Assembly (NCBI GenBank): GCA_021647805.1
Contig: JAKITZ010000117.1
Location: forward strand, 1-7,415
Source: Robiginitomaculum sp.
Lineage (GTDB): Bacteria > Pseudomonadota > Alphaproteobacteria > Caulobacterales > Maricaulaceae
Length of the DNA stretch: 7,415 nucleotides
Reading direction: 5' to 3'
A program made the translations under genes and the position numbers. Positions within the stretch are counted from its first letter, which is position 1. Each line of letters opens with the position of its first letter. The notes beneath the pieces are model-generated. The model worked only from the letters and a program-made list of their open reading frames with translations, did no database searches and was not told where the DNA came from. Positions 1-5,330 of the stretch are shown here, one piece after another.

Positions 1-152
1 CACATGTGAACAAAAAGTCCCGTGAGCAGTTCGAAATTAGAACTCACAAGCGGGTTTTGGATATTGTTGATCCAACACCACAAACCGTAGACGCGCTGAT
101 GAAGCTCGATCTTTCGGCTGGTGTTGACGTAGAAATTAAGTTGGGGGCGTAA
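1..152 (+). CDS. rpsJ: Small ribosomal subunit protein S10, 3' end only
   Basis: This is the C-terminal 49 residues of S10 (NusE); the start lies upstream of the window. The reading frame is fixed by codons from position 3 to the TAA at 150-152. The visible protein contains KKSREQFEIRTHKR, then DIVDPTPQTVDALMKLDL and the ending GVDVEIKLGA, which is the highly conserved S10 C-terminal half. S10 sits in the head of the 30S subunit. In E. coli it also acts with NusB in transcription antitermination of rRNA operons. It is the first gene of the classical S10 operon, and rplC follows after 2 nt. Its run GGGGG (143-147), 7 nt before the rplC ATG, probably serves as the weak ribosome-binding site of rplC. 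The family is about 102-103 residues, so roughly half is missing because of the window edge, not because of damage. Confidence 0.97.
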   Translation, partial: HVNKKSREQFEIRTHKRVLDIVDPTPQTVDALMKLDLSAGVDVEIKLGA

Positions 153-154
153 TT

Positions 155-895
155 ATGCGTTCGGGAGTAATTGCAAAAAAGCTAGGCATGAGCCGGGTTT
201 TTGCCGATGACGGCAGAAGTTATCCGGTAACGGTGCTTCACCTTGACAATTGTCAGGTGATTGCCCAGCGTAGTGTAGAAAAAGACGGTTATGTTGCCTT
301 GCAACTTGGTGCTGGTGCTGCAAAAGTTAAGCGCACATCAAAATCCATGCGTGGTCATTTTGCCAAATCCAAAGTCGAGCCAAAACGTAAAGTAGTTGAG
401 TTTCGGGTTTCCGAAGATTGCCTACTGGATATAGGCGCTGAGCTTTCTGCCAATCATTTTGTGCCGGGTCAAAAAGTTGACGTATCGGGTATCTCTATTG
501 GTAAGGGTTTTGCAGGCGCGATGAAACGTCACAACTTCCGTGGTCTTCGGGCGACCCATGGTGTGTCAATTTCTCACCGTTCGCACGGTTCAACCGGTCA
601 GTGTCAGGATCCGGGCAAAGTATTTAAGGGTAAGAAGATGGCTGGTCACATGGGTGACAAACGCCGGACGCAACAAAACCTTGAAGTTATTCGTATTGAT
701 GAAGCTCGTAATTTGGTTTTGGTTCATGGAGCAATTCCTGGGTCAAAAGGAAAATGGGTGGAAATGCGCGATGCCGTAAAAGGTGCTGGTGTTGATTTGC
801 CAAAACCGGGTGTTATCCGCGAAGCCAAAGTGGCAGTTGAGCCTAAAGAGGCTTCGGCAGAAGTAGCCGATACCAAGAAGGAAGACGGGCAATGA
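155..895 (+). CDS. rplC: Large ribosomal subunit protein L3
   Basis: L3 is an early-assembly 50S protein whose long loop reaches toward the peptidyl-transferase centre. The 246-residue product starts MRSGVIAKKLGMSRVF. It carries the family core SIGKGFAGAMKRHNFRG (residues 114-130), ATHGVSISHRSHGSTG (133-148) and PGKVFKGKKMAGHMGD (153-168). Gln151, in GQCQDPG, aligns with the glutamine that PrmB methylates in E. coli L3 (Gln150), so methylation is possible. The protein is longer than E. coli L3 (209 residues) because of a tail from about residue 211 rich in Lys, Glu and Ala. Similar tails are known in alphaproteobacterial L3. The ATG at 155 is 2 nt after rpsJ. The stop overlaps the rplD start as ATGA, which suggests translational coupling. 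A strong inverted repeat lies inside the gene at 238-260. Confidence 0.98.
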   Translation: MRSGVIAKKLGMSRVFADDGRSYPVTVLHLDNCQVIAQRSVEKDGYVALQLGAGAAKVKRTSKSMRGHFAKSKVEPKRKVVEFRVSEDCLLDIGAELSANHFVPGQKVDVSGISIGKGFAGAMKRHNFRGLRATHGVSISHRSHGSTGQCQDPGKVFKGKKMAGHMGDKRRTQQNLEVIRIDEARNLVLVHGAIPGSKGKWVEMRDAVKGAGVDLPKPGVIREAKVAVEPKEASAEVADTKKEDGQ

Positions 896-1512
896 AACTC
901 GACGTTACAACATTAAGTGCCAAAAAGGCCGGAACAGTCGAATTGTCTGAGGATATTTTCGGTCTTGAGCCGCGCAAAGATATTTTGCACCGCATGGTTC
1001 GTTATCAATTGGCCAAGCGTCAAGCTGGTACACACAAAACTAAGCTACGTTCGGAAATTTCCAGAACTGGTGCTAAATGGGGCAAGCAAAAAGGCGGCGG
1101 TACAGCTCGTCACGGTTCAAAACGCGCTAACATCTTTATTGGTGGTGGTCGCGCTCATGGCCCGGTAGTTCGTTCTCATGCACACAAATTACAGCGTAAA
1201 GTACGCTTGTTGGCAATGAAGCATGCTCTTTCTGCCAAGGCGGTTGCTTCGCAATTGGTTATTTTGGACGAAGCGGTAATGAAAGACCCAAAAACCACTG
1301 AGCTAAAGAAATCTCTAGCAAAACTTGGTTGGAACAATGTTCTGGTTATTGGTGGTAAAGAGTTGGATAAAAACTTCTCTCTGGCTGCGCGTAATTTACC
1401 GAACGTAGATGTTCTGCCAGCTGCAGGGATCAATGTTTACGATGTTCTTCGTCGCAATACCTTGGTTTTGACCAAGGCTGCGTTGGAAGATTTGGAGGCG
1501 CGTTTCAAATGA
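892..1512 (+). CDS. rplD: Large ribosomal subunit protein L4
   Basis: L4 binds 23S rRNA domain I, and its extended loop helps line the peptide exit tunnel near L22. In E. coli it also represses its own operon through the leader upstream of rpsJ; that leader lies outside this window, so autoregulation cannot be judged here. The product is 206 residues, a normal length. The basic loop includes GAKWGKQKGGGTARHGSKRAN (residues 60-80, split around the conserved KQKGGGTARHG), then FIGGGRAHGP (82-91) and the globular LQRKVRLLAMKHALSAK (100-116). The start ATG lies within the ATGA overlap with rplC and is preceded by AAGGA at 878-882, 9 nt upstream. The stop makes a second ATGA overlap, with rplW. 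A perfect 7-bp hairpin lies in the 3' part (1460-1477). Confidence 0.98.
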   Translation: MKLDVTTLSAKKAGTVELSEDIFGLEPRKDILHRMVRYQLAKRQAGTHKTKLRSEISRTGAKWGKQKGGGTARHGSKRANIFIGGGRAHGPVVRSHAHKLQRKVRLLAMKHALSAKAVASQLVILDEAVMKDPKTTELKKSLAKLGWNNVLVIGGKELDKNFSLAARNLPNVDVLPAAGINVYDVLRRNTLVLTKAALEDLEARFK

Positions 1513-1802
1513 TATCCGCTCAACATTATGATACAATTCTGTCGCCGGTAATTACCGAAAAGGCAACTTTAATGTCCGAGGACAATAAGGTAGTTTTTAG
1601 GGTTCCGATTACAGCTAACAAAAAGGAAATCGCTGCGGCAGTGGAAGCACTGTTCAAGGTAAAGGTTTCCAAAGTGAACACCATTTTGACCAAGGGCAAA
1701 ACCAAACGGTTTCGCGGACGGCTTGGTACTAGAGTGGACGTGAAAAAAGCTATAGTGACGCTCGAGGAAGGCCATTCCATCGACATCACGACTGGTTTAT
1801 AG
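1509..1802 (+). CDS. rplW: Large ribosomal subunit protein L23
   Basis: L23 binds 23S rRNA domain III at the exit of the peptide tunnel. There it is a docking point for trigger factor and lies next to the signal recognition particle site. The 97-residue product has the usual size. It opens with HYDTILSPVITEKAT (residues 6-20), the family's N-terminal signature, followed by the alpha/beta core NKKEIAAAVEALFKVKVSKV (37-56). The basic extended hairpin TKGKTKRFRGRLGTR (61-75) reaches into the rRNA. The ATG overlaps the end of rplD by 4 nt, with GGAGG (1494-1498) placed 10 nt upstream inside rplD, so the two genes are probably translationally coupled. rplB follows after 18 nt. Nothing unusual is seen. 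Confidence 0.98.
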   Translation: MISAQHYDTILSPVITEKATLMSEDNKVVFRVPITANKKEIAAAVEALFKVKVSKVNTILTKGKTKRFRGRLGTRVDVKKAIVTLEEGHSIDITTGL

Positions 1803-1820
1803 GAACAGGACTCTACAAAG

Positions 1821-2663
1821 ATGGCTCTTAAGACATTTAATCCAACATCCCCATCACGGCGGGCACTTGTTCAGGTAGATCGTTCTCACCTGCACAAAGG
1901 AAAGCCGGAGAAATCGCTTACCGAAGGTTTGTCGAAAAAAGGTGGACGTAATAATACTGGTCGTATCACTATGCGTCGCAAAGGCGGTGGTGCTAAGCGA
2001 TTGTATCGAATGGTTGATTTCAAACGGGTAAAGTTTGATGTTAGCGCAACGGTTTTGCGTCTTGAGTATGATCCAAATCGGACAGCGTTTATCGCCTTGA
2101 TCGAATACGAAGACGGTGAGAAAAGCTATATTATTGCTCCACAGCGCATGAACGCTGGCGATAAAATTATCTCTTCGCTTTCAGGTGCTGATATCAAGCC
2201 GGGTAATTGTATGCCTTTGGGTAAGATCCCGGTTGGTACTGTGATCCATAATTTGGAAATGAAACCTCGCAAGGGCGCGCAAATCGCTCGTTCTGCTGGT
2301 GGTTATGCGCAATTGGTTGGCCGTGATAGTGGTTTTGCTCAAGTTCGTTTGAAATCTGGCGAAATGCGCCTTATTCCAGATACTTGCCTTGCAACTATTG
2401 GTGCGGTTTCAAACCCGGATCATAGTAATATTAATCTTGGTAAAGCTGGTCGTAATCGCTGGCTTGGTCGTCGCCCTTCGGTTCGTGGTGTTGCCATGAA
2501 CCCTGTTGATCACCCACATGGTGGTGGTGAAGGTCGGACATCTGGTGGTCGCCACCCAGTAACACCGTGGGGCAAGCCAACAAAAGGCGCGCGTACACGT
2601 AAGAAAAACAAGGCTTCGGACAAATTGATTGTTCGTAGTCGTCACCTGAAGAAAAAGCGGTAG
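1821..2663 (+). CDS. rplB: Large ribosomal subunit protein L2
   Basis: L2 is one of the largest and most conserved 50S proteins. It is needed for subunit association and for a functional peptidyl-transferase centre. The 280-residue product begins MALKTFNPTSPSRR, the common L2 start. It contains the N-terminal RNA-binding part with GGRNNTGRITMRRKGGGAKR (residues 41-60) and the OB-fold and SH3-like domains through about residue 200. The C-terminal signature is GVAMNPVDHPHGGGEGRTSG (223-242), whose first histidine (His231) aligns with the essential His229 of E. coli. The sequence then runs GGRHPVTPWGKPTKGARTRK to a basic end. Length is normal for the family (about 273-280). A modest AGGA (1807-1810) lies 10 nt before the ATG. 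rpsS follows after 9 nt. Confidence 0.99.
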   Translation: MALKTFNPTSPSRRALVQVDRSHLHKGKPEKSLTEGLSKKGGRNNTGRITMRRKGGGAKRLYRMVDFKRVKFDVSATVLRLEYDPNRTAFIALIEYEDGEKSYIIAPQRMNAGDKIISSLSGADIKPGNCMPLGKIPVGTVIHNLEMKPRKGAQIARSAGGYAQLVGRDSGFAQVRLKSGEMRLIPDTCLATIGAVSNPDHSNINLGKAGRNRWLGRRPSVRGVAMNPVDHPHGGGEGRTSGGRHPVTPWGKPTKGARTRKKNKASDKLIVRSRHLKKKR

Positions 2664-2672
2664 GGGTTAATT

Positions 2673-2951
2673 ATGCCACGTTCTGTTTGGAAAGGCCCGT
2701 TTGTTGACGGTTATCTCCTGAAAAAGGCCAAGGCCGGTCAAGAGGAAACCCGCAAACGCGCGATCAAAACTTGGTCACGTAGATCAACTATTTTGCCACA
2801 ATTTGTTGGCCTGACATTTCAGGTTCACAATGGCAAAAAATTCATTCCAGTAATGATCACCGAAGATATGATCGGTCATAAACTGGGCGAGTTTGCACCA
2901 ACTCGTACTTATCACGGCCATATGGCTGATAAAAAAGCCAAGCGGGGTTAA
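2673..2951 (+). CDS. rpsS: Small ribosomal subunit protein S19
   Basis: S19 sits in the head of the 30S subunit, forms a complex with S13, and contacts the large subunit and the A-site tRNA region. The product is 92 residues, the usual length. It starts MPRSVWKGPFVDGYLLKK, matching the family N terminus. Its signature covers VGLTFQVHNGKKFIPVMI (residues 45-62) and GHKLGEFAPTRTYHGH (68-83). The short basic tail ends DKKAKRG. It lies 9 nt after rplB and 5 nt before rplV. The ribosome-binding site is the G-run GGGG at 2663-2666 rather than a GGAGG type; the same ten bases, GGGGTTAATT, recur before rplV. Confidence 0.98.
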   Translation: MPRSVWKGPFVDGYLLKKAKAGQEETRKRAIKTWSRRSTILPQFVGLTFQVHNGKKFIPVMITEDMIGHKLGEFAPTRTYHGHMADKKAKRG

Positions 2952-2956
2952 TTGTT

Positions 2957-3337
2957 ATGTCAAAAGAAAAAAATCCACGCCGTGTTGGTGAAACCGAAGC
3001 AATGGCTAAAACGCGTATGCTTCGCACCAGTCCACAAAAATTAAACTTGGTGGCGCAAACTATTCGCGGCATGAAGGTCGAAAAAGCGTTAAATGAGTTA
3101 CTGTTCTCGCGTAAACGCATCGCCAAAGACGTTCGTAAATGTCTAGAAAGTGCGATTGCGAATGCCGAGAACAATCACGGTCTGGACATTGACCAATTGG
3201 TAATTGTACAGGCTTTTGTAGGTAAGAATTTGGTTATGAAACGCTGGCGGCCTCGGGCGCGCGGTCGTTCTGCCAAGATATTGAAACCATTTTCAGAAAT
3301 CACAATTGTGGTTCGTGAAGTAGAGGAGGCTGCCTGA
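2957..3337 (+). CDS. rplV: Large ribosomal subunit protein L22
   Basis: L22 binds several 23S rRNA domains. Its long beta-hairpin helps form the narrow part of the peptide exit tunnel, where mutations can give macrolide resistance in other bacteria. The product is 126 residues, a little longer than E. coli L22 (110), mainly through an N-terminal leader of about 15 residues that is common in alphaproteobacteria. Core motifs are LRTSPQKLNLVAQTIRG (residues 22-38), then SRKRIAKDV, then ESAIANAENNHGLD. The tunnel hairpin is VMKRWRPRARGRSAKI, followed by ITIVVREVEEAA at the end. The stop shares one base with the rpsC start (TGATG). The first codons include a run of seven A (2967-2973), but the frame is intact through the gene. 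Confidence 0.98.
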   Translation: MSKEKNPRRVGETEAMAKTRMLRTSPQKLNLVAQTIRGMKVEKALNELLFSRKRIAKDVRKCLESAIANAENNHGLDIDQLVIVQAFVGKNLVMKRWRPRARGRSAKILKPFSEITIVVREVEEAA

Positions 3338-4035
3338 TGGGTCATAAAGTCAACCCGATCGGTCTACGTCTTGGTATTAACCGGACATGGGACAGCCGTT
3401 GGTACGCAAACACCCGTGATTACGGTGGTTTGCTGCACCAGGATCTAAAACTTCGCAAATATATCAAACAGCGGATGAAGCAGGCTGGTGTTTCGAAGAT
3501 CATCATCGAGCGTCCGCATAAAAAATGCCGGATCACCATTCACACGGCTCGTCCGGGTGTGGTTATTGGTAAAAAAGGCGCTGATATCGAAAAGCTACGC
3601 CGTGACATTAGTAAGTTTGTTGACGGTGAAGTATCGGTGAATTTGATTGAAGTTCGCAAACCTGAACTTGACGCAACATTGGTTGCTGATGGTATTGCGC
3701 AACAGCTTGAGCGTCGGATGGCGTTTCGCCGGGCGATGAAACGTTCATTGCAAACCACTATGCGCATGGGTGCGTTGGGTTGCAAAATCAAACTTGGTGG
3801 TCGTTTGGGCGGTGCTGAAATTGCACGTACCGAGCAATATCATGATGGCTCTGTGCCATTGCACACTTTGCGTGCTGATATTGATTATGGAACTGCCGAA
3901 GCGATGACAGCTATGGGTATTATCGGTATCAAGGTCTGGATCTACAAAGGTGAGATCATGGAGCACGATCCGATGGCACAAGATAAAAAAGCCGAAAAAG
4001 CCGGGGAAAATCGTTCCCGCTCGGCACGTAAATAG
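3337..4035 (+). CDS. rpsC: Small ribosomal subunit protein S3
   Basis: S3 lies at the mRNA entry channel of the 30S subunit. With S4 and S5 it contributes to the ribosome's mRNA helicase activity. The 232-residue protein starts MGHKVNPIGLRLGINRTWDS, the family N terminus. It has a KH type 2 domain whose GxxG loop is GKKG (residues 78-81, in GVVIGKKGADI). The C-terminal domain carries GGRLGGAEIARTEQYHDG (154-171) and VPLHTLRADIDYGTAEA (173-189), then KVWIYKGEIMEHDPMAQDKK and a basic tail. Length matches the family. GAGGAGG at 3323-3329, inside rplV, is 7 nt before the ATG and gives a strong ribosome-binding site. The one-base TGATG overlap suggests coupling to rplV. Confidence 0.99.
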   Translation: MGHKVNPIGLRLGINRTWDSRWYANTRDYGGLLHQDLKLRKYIKQRMKQAGVSKIIIERPHKKCRITIHTARPGVVIGKKGADIEKLRRDISKFVDGEVSVNLIEVRKPELDATLVADGIAQQLERRMAFRRAMKRSLQTTMRMGALGCKIKLGGRLGGAEIARTEQYHDGSVPLHTLRADIDYGTAEAMTAMGIIGIKVWIYKGEIMEHDPMAQDKKAEKAGENRSRSARK

Positions 4036-4052
4036 AGGAATAGGGCAAGGTT

Positions 4053-4478
4053 ATGTTACAGCCAAAGAAAACCAAATTCCGCAAGATGCACAAGGGTCGC
4101 ATTAAGGGTATGGCCAAAGGCGGCGCGACTCTTAATTTTGGCGCTTATGGTCTAAAGGCATTAGAGCCGGAGCGGGTTACCGCGCGTCAGATTGAGGCAA
4201 CTCGTCGGGCGATTACCCGTCACATGAAACGGGCTGGCCGGGTATGGATCAGAATTTTTCCTGATGTACCTGTTTCCAAAAAGCCAACCGAAGTTCGGAT
4301 GGGTAAAGGTAAGGGTTCTGTAGAGTTTTGGGCAGCCAGAGTGAAGCCGGGTCGTATCATGTTTGAAATTGATGGAGTTAGCGATACTATTGCTCGTGAA
4401 GCTCTGTTGCTTGGTGCTGCGAAGTTGCCAATTAAATGTAAAATCGTCACCCGTCCGGGTGAGAATCCGGGTGCGTGA
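4053..4478 (+). CDS. rplP: Large ribosomal subunit protein L16
   Basis: L16 organises the A-site tRNA-binding region of the 50S subunit and is added late in assembly. The 141-residue protein begins MLQPKKTKFRKMHKGRIKGM, which is typical. Then follow GATLNFGAYGLKALEP (residues 24-39), GRVWIRIFPD (62-71) and the conserved VRMGKGKGSVEFWAARVKPG (81-100). Arg82 aligns with Arg81 of E. coli L16, the residue hydroxylated by RoxA (YcfD); whether that happens here is unknown. The C terminus is slightly extended (ending TRPGENPGA) compared with the usual 136-138 residues. A 17-nt gap with AAGG before the ATG separates it from rpsC. The stop TGA shares its last base with the strong Shine-Dalgarno sequence of rpmC. 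Confidence 0.98.
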   Translation: MLQPKKTKFRKMHKGRIKGMAKGGATLNFGAYGLKALEPERVTARQIEATRRAITRHMKRAGRVWIRIFPDVPVSKKPTEVRMGKGKGSVEFWAARVKPGRIMFEIDGVSDTIAREALLLGAAKLPIKCKIVTRPGENPGA

Positions 4479-4485
4479 AGGAGGT
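4478..4485 (+). promoter_or_regulatory. Strong ribosome-binding site of rpmC
   Basis: AAGGAGGT is a full-length match to the anti-Shine-Dalgarno end of 16S rRNA. It begins on the last base of the rplP stop and ends 4 nt before ATG 4490. It lies downstream of the in-frame GTG at 4475, so that GTG cannot be the start it serves. This decides the rpmC start. Confidence 0.9.
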
Positions 4486-4489
4486 TGAT

Positions 4490-4696
4490 ATGAAAATTGT
4501 TGATCTAAAGTCTAAGACAGCGGAACAGTTAAGTAGTGAATTGCTCTCCTTAAAGAAAGAGCAGTTTAACTTACGGTTTCAGCAGGCCACTGGGCAATTG
4601 GAAAACACTTCGAATGTTCGTAAAGTTCGTAAGTCCATAGCTCAGGTAAAAACACTTCTTCGCCAAAAGGCGAATGAAACCAAAGGAGAAAGCTGA
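4490..4696 (+). CDS. rpmC: Large ribosomal subunit protein L29
   Basis: L29 is a small helical protein near the exit of the peptide tunnel, next to L23, in the region where trigger factor and the signal recognition particle dock. From ATG 4490 the product is 68 residues. It starts MKIVDLKSKTAEQL and contains the family signature KKEQFNLRFQQATGQLENTS (residues 22-41), then VRKVRKSIAQVKTLLRQK as the second long helix. An in-frame GTG at 4475 would add five residues (MKEVD before the true Met). I reject it because the perfect Shine-Dalgarno AAGGAGGT (4478-4485) would then be inside the gene, and because L29 proteins normally begin with M-K and a short polar stretch like this one. Its stop shares one base with the rpsQ start. 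Confidence 0.97.
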   Translation: MKIVDLKSKTAEQLSSELLSLKKEQFNLRFQQATGQLENTSNVRKVRKSIAQVKTLLRQKANETKGES

Positions 4697-4923
4697 TGCC
4701 AAAGCGTCTATTACAAGGCGTTGTCGTTAGCGACAAAGGTGCCAAAACTATAGTGGTCAAGGTCGAACGTACATTCCAGCATCCATTGCTGCGTAAAGCT
4801 GTACGTCGCTCGAAACGTTACCACGCACATGATGAAAACAATGTCTGTAAAGTGGGTGAGCTGGTAAGCATTCAAGAATGCGCGCCAAAGTCGAAGCTAA
4901 AAAGATGGGAAGTAGTCAGCTAG
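4696..4923 (+). CDS. rpsQ: Small ribosomal subunit protein S17
   Basis: S17 is a primary rRNA-binding protein of the 30S body with an OB fold. The 75-residue product starts MPKRLLQGVVVSDKGAKTIV. It includes HPLLRKAVRRSKRYHAHDE and the C-terminal signature GELVSIQECAPKSKLKRWEV, characteristic of the family. Length is slightly shorter than E. coli S17 (84) but usual for alphaproteobacteria. AAGGAG (4683-4688) lies 7 nt before the ATG, and the start overlaps the rpmC stop by one base. In E. coli this is the last gene of the S10 operon. Here the stop codon lies inside the imperfect hairpin at 4917-4939, and a 38-nt spacer follows before rplN, in keeping with an operon boundary or attenuation site. 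Confidence 0.98.
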   Translation: MPKRLLQGVVVSDKGAKTIVVKVERTFQHPLLRKAVRRSKRYHAHDENNVCKVGELVSIQECAPKSKLKRWEVVS

Positions 4924-4947
4924 GGTTTCCCCAAAGCTGGTTATTTT
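4917..4947 (+). terminator. Possible weak terminator or attenuator at the S10/spc junction
   Basis: CAGCT (4917-4921) can pair with AGCTG (4935-4939). Inside it, GGG (4923-4925) can pair with CCC (4930-4932) around a UUUC loop, leaving a small 1x2 internal loop. A G follows and then TTATTTT (4941-4947), a U-rich run of the kind seen after intrinsic terminators. The stem is short and interrupted, so any termination is likely partial. The hairpin includes the rpsQ stop codon, so ribosomes finishing rpsQ would melt it. The placement is suggestive because the E. coli S10 operon ends after rpsQ. This is an inference from hand folding only. Confidence 0.35.
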
Positions 4948-4953
4948 AAGGAG
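4948..4953 (+). promoter_or_regulatory. Ribosome-binding site of rplN
   Basis: AAGGAG lies 8 nt before the ATG of rplN, directly after the U-rich run of the preceding hairpin. Unlike most genes here, rplN has its own Shine-Dalgarno sequence in a true spacer, so it can be initiated independently of rpsQ translation. Confidence 0.8.
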
Positions 4954-4961
4954 ATACCACT

Positions 4962-5330
4962 ATGATTCAGATGCAAACCAATTTGCAGGTCGCCGATAAC
5001 TCTGGTGCCAAGCGGGTGCAGTGCATCAAAGTGCTTGGAGGTTCCAAGCGCCGTTATGCTCACGTTGGTGATATTATCGTCGTCTCAGTTAAGGAAGCAA
5101 TTCCTAGGGGCAAGGTAAAAAAAGGTGAAGTACGTAAAGCTGTTGTTGTGCGTACTGCCAAGGCAATCCAACGTGCCGATGGTTCAGTTATTCGTTTTGA
5201 TGGTAATGCTGCGGTGTTGATCAATCAAACCGGTGAGCCAATGGGCACTAGAATTTTTGGCCCTGTTCCACGGGAATTGCGCGCCAAGAAGCATATGAAA
5301 ATTATTTCATTAGCGCCGGAGGTGCTGTAA
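4962..5330 (+). CDS. rplN: Large ribosomal subunit protein L14
   Basis: L14 lies on the interface side of the 50S subunit, contacts 16S rRNA in a bridge between subunits, and is the docking site of the silencing factor RsfS. The 122-residue protein has exactly the usual size. It starts MIQMQTNLQVADNSGAKRV. It contains CIKVLGGSKRRYAHVGDII (residues 21-39), KEAIPRGKVKKGEV (44-57), DGSVIRFDGNAAVLI (73-87) and the ending GTRIFGPVPRELR to IISLAPEVL. It follows a 38-nt spacer and is the first gene of the spc operon in E. coli. I see no convincing promoter in that spacer, so read-through from upstream is likely. Its stop shares one base with the rplX start (TAATG). Confidence 0.99.
   Translation: MIQMQTNLQVADNSGAKRVQCIKVLGGSKRRYAHVGDIIVVSVKEAIPRGKVKKGEVRKAVVVRTAKAIQRADGSVIRFDGNAAVLINQTGEPMGTRIFGPVPRELRAKKHMKIISLAPEVL

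Noticed and set aside
540..779. Plus-strand ORFs in another frame inside rplC (540-779) and rplD (917-1168)
   Set aside because: They are fully contained in highly conserved genes, and their sequences look like frame-shifted translations of those genes.
1176..1433. Minus-strand ORF opposite rplD, and similar minus-strand ORFs at 1526-1789, 2409-2645, 2857-3174, 3540-3791, 5225-5524 and 6976-7203
   Set aside because: All lie opposite well-conserved ribosomal protein genes, have no ribosome-binding site I can support, and their predicted peptides resemble no known family. They are shadows of the genes on the + strand.
2967..2973. Run of seven A near the start of rplV as a slippage or sequencing-error site
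   Set aside because: The L22 frame continues normally to a family-typical end, and the N-terminal leader matches alphaproteobacterial L22, so no indel is indicated.
3571..3576. A-run in the rpsC KH-domain GKKG codons as a frameshift site
   Set aside because: The A6-G is not in the phase needed for a slippery heptamer (it begins on a first codon base), and the gene reads through intact at normal length.
4924..4961. A promoter for an independent spc operon upstream of rplN
   Set aside because: TTATTT at 4941 could pass as a weak -10 element, but there is no -35-like sequence at the right distance, so I do not call it.
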